The notes under the pieces are model-generated. The model was not told the origin of the DNA and made no database searches. It worked only from the letters and a program-made list of their open reading frames with translations. Positions 1-6,800 of a DNA stretch of 13,133 nucleotides are shown here, piece after piece. Where the stretch lies: positions 1 through 13,133 of the forward strand of contig JADGPY010000014.1 of the NCBI GenBank assembly GCA_017882205.1, in the 5' to 3' direction. Positions within the stretch are counted from its first letter, which is position 1; the number at the start of each line of letters is the position of its first letter. The DNA is from Chitinophagaceae bacterium (GTDB taxonomy: Bacteria; Bacteroidota; Bacteroidia; Chitinophagales; Chitinophagaceae). The position numbers and the translations under genes were made by a program.

Positions 1-2
1 AC

Positions 3-1349
3 CTTGTGCTTTTCAATCTTGTTACAGTTATTAGCATTACATCACTTGCCACAGCCGCCAAGGCTGGAGTAAGCGCACTAACGCTTTTATTGATAGGCGC
101 CATTTTTTTCTTTGTTCCTTTAGGCCTTGCAGTAAATAAACTCTCCGCCAGTTTCCCGGAGGAAGGAGGAATTTATTCATGGACAAAACGCTTCCTTGGA
201 AATGGACATGGCTTCATATGTGGTTGGTGTTACTGGATCAATAATGTTCTTTATTTCCCCAGCCTGTTGCTCTCTACGGCTGTGATCTCTACATATATTT
301 TAAACAAAAACGACACTTCACTTGCTGGTAAGATGGACTACGCTCTGCCATTTACATTAGTCGCCTTATGGCTTGCTGCAATTGTTAATATTGTGGGAAT
401 GAAAAGAGGCAAATGGTTACAGAATCTTGGAGGAATTGGTACTTACATCCCTTTTCTAATTTTGGCTAGCCTTGGAATTTACGCGGTTATAACCCAGCAT
501 CCAGCCAATTCATTCGCTTCTTCATCATGGCAACCAGGTGGGGATAATTTAGCATCTATTAATTTATGGGCAACCATACCTTTTGCATACTCTGGAATTG
601 AACTTTCTTCGACAATGGGGAATGAGATACAAAATCCTGCCCGGAGCCTGCCAAGGTCTATTTTTATTGCCGCACCACTGATTGCCATTTTCTATATCAT
701 TGGCACCGGCTCATTGTTGTATATCATTCCGAAAAATAATATTGATGCGATCGGAGGATTCTTCCAGGCGATCTCTTCTGTGGTTAATAAGCTAGGAAAA
801 AATGTATGGTGGCTTGTCCCTTTTGCAGCTATCTGTGCTACTATTGGAAGGATCGGCGGGCTTGGCGCCTGGCTCACGGGTTCAGCAAGAGTTGCCCTTG
901 TAGTAGGATTAGATAAGTATTTTCCACCAGCATTTGCGCGTATTCATCCACGTTGGAATACTCCGCATATTGCCATCCTTGTTCAAACAATATTGGCCAC
1001 TATTTTTTTGCTGATGGCAGTTCTTGGAAAAGGTACAACGGTCGAGACAGCGTTCTTTACTTTACTTGACATGTCGATCATTCTTTATTTCATTCCATAT
1101 CTATATCTATTTATTTGTTTTATCATTTTTCATCTTCGTACAGATAATGGCCAAAAAAGTAAAGGAGCATCTATATTTACATTAATAGGTCTGAGTGGCC
1201 TTTTGGTAACTGCTTTTGCGATGGTAGTTGCCATGATTCCGACACCCGGCTCCAACAAAATGGAATTTGAAATAAAAGTGATTGGTGGATGCATTGCGCT
1301 TATCCTAATAGGAGGGATCTTTTATAAGCGGGAGAAGATAACATCTTAA
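3..1349 (+). CDS. APC-family amino acid permease (5' partial)
   Basis: This is an inner-membrane transporter of the amino acid-polyamine-organocation superfamily, expected to import or exchange an amino acid or related amine; the substrate cannot be told from sequence. Hydrophobic helices run through the whole product. Two family signatures are visible: PEEGGIYSWTK followed by a CGWCYWINN helix near residues 50-80 (counting from the GTG at 6), and FAYSGIELSSTMGNEIQNP near residues 190-210, the conserved helix-6 region, followed by a PRS motif. The reading frame is open to the first base, and the first residues already correspond to transmembrane helix 1, so the true start lies upstream and probably 15-20 residues are missing; the GTG at 6 is not a credible start. 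The visible 447 residues otherwise match a usual family length of about 450-480. It stops at TAA 1347-1349, convergent with the next gene. Family call is firm, substrate unknown. Confidence 0.9.
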   Translation, partial: LVLFNLVTVISITSLATAAKAGVSALTLLLIGAIFFFVPLGLAVNKLSASFPEEGGIYSWTKRFLGNGHGFICGWCYWINNVLYFPSLLLSTAVISTYILNKNDTSLAGKMDYALPFTLVALWLAAIVNIVGMKRGKWLQNLGGIGTYIPFLILASLGIYAVITQHPANSFASSSWQPGGDNLASINLWATIPFAYSGIELSSTMGNEIQNPARSLPRSIFIAAPLIAIFYIIGTGSLLYIIPKNNIDAIGGFFQAISSVVNKLGKNVWWLVPFAAICATIGRIGGLGAWLTGSARVALVVGLDKYFPPAFARIHPRWNTPHIAILVQTILATIFLLMAVLGKGTTVETAFFTLLDMSIILYFIPYLYLFICFIIFHLRTDNGQKSKGASIFTLIGLSGLLVTAFAMVVAMIPTPGSNKMEFEIKVIGGCIALILIGGIFYKREKITS

Positions 1350-1371
1350 AGTATAGGTCACAATAAGCGCG

Positions 1372-1821
1372 TTATTTTATAACCACGCCTATTGCCTCAA
1401 AGGCCAGCTCAGTTTTAGGATCTTTAATAGAAGCTATGTATTCAGGAGATTTACCCTCATCTTCCGCATAATGCTTTAGCATTTCTAACGTAGTGGTTTT
1501 AAGCGTTGCTTTTCCTGTAAACACAGCAGTTTTCCCTGAAATATCTTTTGGCAATAAAAATTTATGATCTTTCATTGTAACCATCATTGCGGTTCCATCT
1601 CCTTTATCTACTTTCATCCAACACCCTTCAGCCTGGCAAACGGAATATACTTTACCAGTGACTGTAGCATTGAGTTCGGTTTTATCAGTCATATTTTTAC
1701 TTAATTGTTGCACTGTAATGGCATTTTTCTCATCAACCTTTTTCCCATAATTCCTGGATTGTGCTAAAGTTGCCGCTGCAACAAAAAATAACAATGCAAG
1801 GATGGACATAGCTCTTTTCAT
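1372..1821 (-). CDS. Exported DUF4920-type protein
   Basis: A 149-residue exported protein. Residues 1-20 form a signal peptide (Lys/Arg start, hydrophobic core, A-T-L-A before Q21), so the mature protein is periplasmic or envelope-associated. The core has an OB-like pattern of short beta strands with a VCQAEGCWMKV segment containing Cys62 and Cys67, then TGKATL and a conserved-looking HYAEDEGKS block (His118). This combination matches my memory of the DUF4920 family in Bacteroidota, whose function is not established. The two cysteines plus His118 could form a disulfide or a metal/redox site; that is inference. The ATG (minus strand, 1821-1819) sits about 17 nt after an exact TACTTTTG box on the same strand, supporting this start. 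It is convergent with the permease (22 bp between stops) and divergent from the gene at 1944. Confidence 0.82.
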   Translation of the reverse strand: MKRAMSILALLFFVAAATLAQSRNYGKKVDEKNAITVQQLSKNMTDKTELNATVTGKVYSVCQAEGCWMKVDKGDGTAMMVTMKDHKFLLPKDISGKTAVFTGKATLKTTTLEMLKHYAEDEGKSPEYIASIKDPKTELAFEAIGVVIK

Positions 1822-1837
1822 AATGTATGATTTTCCC

Positions 1838-1845
1838 CAAAAGTA
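1838..1845 (-). promoter_or_regulatory. Candidate Bacteroidota -7 box for the DUF4920 gene
   Basis: Read on the minus strand this is TACTTTTG, an exact match to the Bacteroidota -7 consensus TAnnTTTG. It lies 16 bp before the start codon, giving a short leader. No clear TTG -33 element is seen at 19-21 bp, but the 8-mer TGCGTTAA (1869-1862, minus) sits about where it would be. Assigned by pattern only. Confidence 0.45.
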
Positions 1846-1910
1846 AAATTAATTCCTAAGTTTAACGCATATTTCTGTTTAACTAATTTAATAACTTTAG
1901 TTTGAATCAG

Positions 1911-1918
1911 TAATTTTG
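1911..1918 (+). promoter_or_regulatory. Candidate Bacteroidota -7 box for the gene at 1944
   Basis: TAATTTTG is an exact match to the TAnnTTTG consensus, 25 bp upstream of the TTG start at 1944. That places transcription initiation roughly 20 nt before the start codon and makes the 1822-1943 gap a divergent promoter region. No convincing -33 TTG is visible. Its position supports the TTG start of the downstream gene. Confidence 0.42.
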
Positions 1919-1943
1919 TAAACTTCATCAAAATATTCCCAGG

Positions 1944-2624
1944 TTGAAAAAGATCGCAATTGTTTTATGCCTTCTAGCTTTATTGTTTCAAAATAAAACA
2001 ATTGCTCAGCCAAAAAGCGAATTTGTTGATACCATAACATCCAATATTGGGAAGCCCCATCCTCTAATCACTTCATATGTGCGAGTTCACTTTTTATATG
2101 GATCAAGGCCATTAGCAAAGTTTAAATTCATAGAACCAACCTGGTTTGGTGGAAAGATGGGCGGACATGTAGGGATTGAGATTGATAGTGATAAAATTTT
2201 AAACTTTGTACATCGTGGATCTTTTCATCTAATAACCAGCAAACAAAATAAACATAGTTGTTATATTCTTTCTTCACCATCAAAATTCAATTCAATACTT
2301 GGTGGAGATTGTAAGAAAGTAAAAACTTTGACGATATTAATTCCCGTAGAGCAGGAACAAGTGCAAAAACTTGACAGTCTTTCAAAAGCTTACCTTACTG
2401 AGTCACCCTATGACTATGCATTTTTAGGAATGCGATGCGGTGCTGCATCATACGATGTATTAGCACAACTTGGCATTGTAACTAAATATTCCCATAAAAA
2501 GACTTCATTGAAAATTTTCTACCCTAAGATATTACGCAGGCAATTACTGCAGAAAGCCGAGGAGAATGGCTGGCAGATGATAAGGCAGGAAGGTAGTAAA
2601 CATAGGGTTTGGGAGAGTGATTAA
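1944..2624 (+). CDS. Exported protein, possible permuted papain-like (NlpC/P60-type) hydrolase
   Basis: A 226-residue protein with a good signal peptide (MKK, hydrophobic core, cleavage near A-Q at residues 21-22). The start is TTG: the frame is closed by a TAA at 1911-1913, no in-frame ATG or GTG lies before the signal peptide, and a TAnnTTTG box is 25 bp upstream. Two blocks suggest a circularly permuted papain-like fold as in YiiX/LRAT-type NlpC/P60 relatives: a beta-strand GGHVGIEI carrying His75, and much later MRCGAASYDVL with Cys165 at the start of a helix, the His-before-Cys order seen in permuted members. A catalytic role would imply an amide or ester hydrolase acting in the envelope, but neither substrate nor activity can be stated. 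Between the blocks is a lysine- and serine-rich stretch with Cys9 (in the signal peptide), Cys106 and Cys123. The C-terminal 40 residues are basic. A hairpin follows the stop. Exported protein is firm; fold assignment is tentative. Confidence 0.7.
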   Translation: MKKIAIVLCLLALLFQNKTIAQPKSEFVDTITSNIGKPHPLITSYVRVHFLYGSRPLAKFKFIEPTWFGGKMGGHVGIEIDSDKILNFVHRGSFHLITSKQNKHSCYILSSPSKFNSILGGDCKKVKTLTILIPVEQEQVQKLDSLSKAYLTESPYDYAFLGMRCGAASYDVLAQLGIVTKYSHKKTSLKIFYPKILRRQLLQKAEENGWQMIRQEGSKHRVWESD

Positions 2625-2627
2625 ATT

Positions 2628-2658
2628 AAGAATACCCCCGTCTTCCCGGAGGTATCTT
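2628..2658. terminator. Hairpin between convergent genes, possible bidirectional terminator
   Basis: ATACCCCCG (2632-2640) pairs with CGGAGGTAT (2647-2655) with one mismatch around a 6-nt TCTTCC loop, and AAG/CTT can extend the stem past a bulged A. It begins a few bases after the stop of the gene at 1944 and lies about 85 bp beyond the stop of the converging porP/sprF-like gene. There is no long T run on the plus strand; on the minus strand the stem is followed by TCTTAATTTAA. Good hairpin, uncertain terminator. Confidence 0.45.
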
Positions 2659-2740
2659 ATCCAAACAATCCAAAATATAGAGTTCCTGTTCGTTGGCACC
2701 TGGAAGAACTGGATTGCCGGTATTGCTATAATAAAATTTA

Positions 2741-3772
2741 TTAAAATCTTGGACAGCGAACGCTTTCGGCACTCTGTTCCCTTACAAAGAAGGCCTGGTA
2801 TGAAATTGATAATTCAACTCCCCCCCGACCATAACTGGCAGTTTTCAATTGCGAAACATTTACGTCATAACTTAATGCAAAGCTCAATGGTTTACATTCC
2901 AATTTCACCACAGGGATAATGGCGTCTTTCCACCTTATCAAAGCACCTGCATGAAAAATATATTTAGGATCTGTAGGATCATCAAGTTTATAAGAATACA
3001 TCATTCCGCCAATGATCTCATTACTTGAGCCCTGCTTTGAATAGTCAGCCTGGAAAGTTACACTTGAGTATTCAGTTACTCCCATTTTAATCCCTCCTGA
3101 TAAAACAAGCTTTGGGATCATCTCAGTATTAATATCTCCATAAAAAGAAACCTTTGGTGCTTTATTGAAATGATGATAAGCTGCTCCAAGAAAAATATTG
3201 TTGTCTTCACTCTCGCCTATCTGGGAATTAAAGCTCATACCCACACTTCCATCGAGATAAGAATAACCGGGGTTGGTAAATGTTTCTCCATCACCTAATG
3301 TTGGATCATAACCTGTACCATTGTATTCATTGTTAGTGGTCATTTTTGAACGGTCAAGTTTTCTTTGAACCCATCCTCCCATAAAACCAACTGAGAGATA
3401 CATGTTTTTTTCCGTGCTCAAAGATTTGTGGAAGTTAGCCACGGGTAAAATATGTGTTGAAGTCATGGCTACTGAGCCAGCCTTATCATATAATATCTCG
3501 CCACCAATAGTTAAGAAATCATTTCCTTTACCTACGGATAATTTATATTCGCCGTTAAATGATCCTGTTTGATATGGGACTGTAACACTGTTCCACTGAT
3601 TTCGATAAACAGCTTGCACACGCACGTCGCCGCTAAATATTCCTGCTAATGCGGGATTACGTAATAAAGGGGTTTCAAAAAACTGGGAGAAATGAATGTC
3701 TTGTGAGAAACTATATCCGGATGCCAGCAGGAACATGCATCCAAATAATAATTTGTGTAAAATAGTTTTCAT
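2741..3772 (-). CDS. PorP/SprF-family type IX secretion outer-membrane protein
   Basis: A 343-residue outer-membrane beta-barrel protein of the PorP/SprF family. Residues 1-24 are a signal peptide ending SGYSFSQ; the mature N-terminus QDIHFSQFFETPLLRNPALAG followed by RVQAVYRNQW is the family hallmark. Amphipathic strands fill the middle, and the protein ends VRCPRF, the short C-terminal signature I associate with many family members. Family knowledge: PorP is a T9SS component, and SprF-like relatives are encoded beside large type B cargo proteins and are needed for their export or surface attachment. This gene starts 29 bp after the stop of such a cargo gene on the same strand, so the natural reading is a dedicated SprF-like partner rather than the core PorP. 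It is probably cotranscribed with the cargo. I leave the symbol blank because sprF and porP cannot be separated here. Length is typical. Confidence 0.93.
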   Translation of the reverse strand: MKTILHKLLFGCMFLLASGYSFSQDIHFSQFFETPLLRNPALAGIFSGDVRVQAVYRNQWNSVTVPYQTGSFNGEYKLSVGKGNDFLTIGGEILYDKAGSVAMTSTHILPVANFHKSLSTEKNMYLSVGFMGGWVQRKLDRSKMTTNNEYNGTGYDPTLGDGETFTNPGYSYLDGSVGMSFNSQIGESEDNNIFLGAAYHHFNKAPKVSFYGDINTEMIPKLVLSGGIKMGVTEYSSVTFQADYSKQGSSNEIIGGMMYSYKLDDPTDPKYIFHAGALIRWKDAIIPVVKLECKPLSFALSYDVNVSQLKTASYGRGGVELSISYQAFFVREQSAESVRCPRF

Positions 3773-3773
3773 A

Positions 3774-3800
3774 GTTGGATAATTTGGATATTTTGGATAA
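3774..3800. repeat. Three tandem 9-bp units in the cargo-porP/sprF spacer
   Basis: The units on the plus strand are GTTGGATAA, TTTGGATAT and TTTGGATAA, end to end. Read in the direction of the genes they are TTATCCAAA, ATATCCAAA, TTATCCAAC, ending one base before the start codon. They fill nearly the entire 29-bp space between the cargo stop and the porP/sprF-like start, so they are the translation-initiation region of the second gene. Copy number could be variable by slippage; that is inference. Confidence 0.7.
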
Positions 3801-3801
3801 T

Positions 3802-6800
3802 TTATTTTATTAACGCCACATTTCCCTGGAACCTAAGCGGTGCATTGTTGTCGCAGATAACATCCACGGTATAAACAAATACATCAGGGGTAAGCTTCTC
3901 ACCTTTAAATGTTCCATCCCAGCCATCTGATGATTCATTTGGACGAACGTTTGATTTTTCAAAGACTACCTGCCCCCAGCGATTAAATATTCTCAATGTT
4001 TTTATGGTAAATAACCCAGTTCCACGGATATAAAATTGATCGTTCATTCCATCACCATTGGGGGAAAATGTATTTGGAATAAAAACATTGGCATTATTAC
4101 AAATCACAAAGATGGTTATCTTATCTTTTGCTTTGCATCCTCCTCCATTAGAAACATCTACGGTGTACTCAGTTGTTTGCATAGGCTTTACTGTAATGCC
4201 AGGAAAATTATTCCTGAATACTCCGGTAGTTGGTGACCAGTTTGCATTGCTTACATCACTGGATATTGTAGGCATAAGATCAATCGTTTGACCAACGTTG
4301 ATAGTTTTATCCGGGCCCGCACTTACAGTTGGCATTGGCCAAACTTTTACCGGAACATAGCCAGTATCCTTGAAACAACCTACAGAGTCTGTTCCAATAA
4401 CCATATAGTTAGTAGTTACCAGGGGAGTTGAAATGGGTTGCGCAATTGTTGGGTTGCTTAAACCAGTTGTAGGCGACCATATATATGTGCTGGCACCTCC
4501 AGCAGTTAGCTTCACTGACTTTCCCTGGCAAAGGGTATCACCACTTGCAACAAACATAAGAAAAGGTTGTTGAACAGAAATGACAACTGTATCTTTTCCA
4601 AGACAACCCATGGCACTTAGGCCATTAACAATATAATGCGTTGTACTATCCGGTGTTGCAATGGGGCCTGAGCAGTTTACACAGGATAATCCTGTAGAGG
4701 GTGACCAACTATAATTTATTGCACCAGATGCTGATAGATTAAAACTTTGTCCCTTACAAACAGCATTGTCGGCATTTGCTACTACTGTTGGCAATGGATA
4801 TGCCTGAACTGTTTTAATAATTGAGTCTTTACAACCGGAACTATTGATTGCAATAGCCGTAATGACATATGGACCTGGATTCGGATAAGTTTGTGTCGGA
4901 GGATTCTGAAGCGTGGATGTATTTCCGTTAGCAAAATCCCAATGCCAACTAAGCATCGAAGTATCAGGGACCAATACCTGCCCGTTAAAATTTAGTACGG
5001 CCGGAATACATGCGCCAGTACTACCACCTATACCAATTTGTGGACTACTGACAATCTTAATTGGTGTACTTAATACTGAGGTATCCCTACATCCAAACTG
5101 GGTAGTTACAATAAGATTTGTAGTATAAATTCCGGTAGTATTATAAGGATGTATGGGATTCTGCAATGTGGAAGTTGTTCCATCACCAAAATTCCAACTA
5201 TAGGTTGCTATCAGATCATTGCTTGTGCTCGTACTCGTAAAACTTACCGTTCCGGAATCGCAAAGTGTATTTGTATTGAAGGTGAAAGTGGATTGAATCC
5301 CAAAGACTCTAATTGTGTCAAGGCCAGTAATAGGTACATGACATCCAATGGTATCTATCAAAATAATCTTAGGAATATAAGTACCAGGGCTTAAATACAC
5401 ATGTGTACGTATCGAATCTAATGTTGCACTTGTTGAACCATCGTTGAAATCCCAGATAAATGAAAGGTTATCATGAGTGGTGGCAACGAAATTTGTTGTG
5501 AGTGGCTTACAACCAATAATATTGGTGTATGTAAAGGAACCCTGTGGTCCTCTTACTATTATGGTTTTTATTTTTTGATCTGTACAACCTCCCGGCCCTG
5601 AAATGTTAAGGCTAACATGATACGTTCCGGCAGAGGTATAAAAGTGGATTGGATTGTTTAAAGATGAGGTTGTACCATCTCCAAAATCCCAACTCTTACT
5701 GATGTAATTGCTTGATGTATTTGTAAACATGACTATTAATGGCGGGCATGTAGTGACAGAATCACTCATGGCAAAATCTGCCGACGCATTGGCGATATGT
5801 ATATAGTTTGTTTTAATAATATTATCTGTACATCCATATTGGTCAAGGATATTAAGAGTAACTGTAAAGTATCCCTGTGAAAGATATTGATGCAACGGGT
5901 TGGGTAAGGCAGATGTTGTTCCGTCACCAAAATTCCACGTATATGAAAGATTAGGACCAGTTGAATTATTTGTGAATGCTATGGTTCCTGAAGTACAGGA
6001 TAAAGTATCGGCGGTAAAGTTTGCTGTTGGTTTTGAAATGATAATATAATTTGGTCTTACAAGACTATCAACACATCCATTACTATCGGTTATTTTTAGA
6101 GAAACAGTGTAAAGACCACCAGCAGAATATGAATGTTGATATGGTGATGCAGTTAAAGTATCAGAAATTCCATCTCCATAATTCCATATCCAATTTTGAA
6201 TTGGATGAGTTCCATCCGTATAGGAACTATCAGTAAAAGTAATGGGGGTATTGATACAGGTTCCCAGGGTTGAACTAGTGAAAACTGCAGTAGGGCCATT
6301 TACCGTGATGTATAAAGGTTTAACTAAAGTATCACTACATCCAATTAAATCTGTAATTATTAGCCGTACAGTATAAACACCAGCCGCATTATAAATATGC
6401 GAAATAGTCTGGGTTGATGTTACAGCACTATTACCATCCCCGAAATTCCAGTTATAAGTTGAAATATTTGGAGCATTGATATTTACTGTTTGGAAAGCAA
6501 CAGGAATTCCTTTACAAATAATTGTGTCGGATGCAACAAAATTTGCTTTCTCGGTTATAACCCGAACTATTCCATCCTTGAAGTGTTGACAGCCTGTTGT
6601 AAGGTTAGTTACTGTTAATTTTACTGCGTATATTCCGGCAGAGGGATACACATGTGTTGGGCTGGGAATAGTGGAAGATGTTCCATCTCCGAAATCCCAT
6701 GTCCAGGTGTCAGCTCCAATTGAATGATCTGTAAATACTCTTTCCTTCGGAAAAGCACAATTCATGCCTATTGCAAAATTTGCAATGGGGGGTTTAATAT

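Noticed and set aside
6..8. GTG at position 6 as the start of the permease
   Set aside because: The frame is open to the window edge and the first residues already belong to helix 1 of the family, so the gene begins upstream.
1362..1376. AATAAGCGCGTTATT as a terminator between the permease and DUF4920 genes
   Set aside because: Only five A-T pairs can form, the centre is mismatched, and it overlaps the stop codon of the DUF4920 gene; too weak.
2617..2919. Open frame of 100 codons on the plus strand after the gene at 1944
   Set aside because: It overlaps the C-terminal codons of the PorP/SprF-like gene on the other strand and runs through the hairpin at 2632-2655; the product has no signal peptide or recognisable motif.
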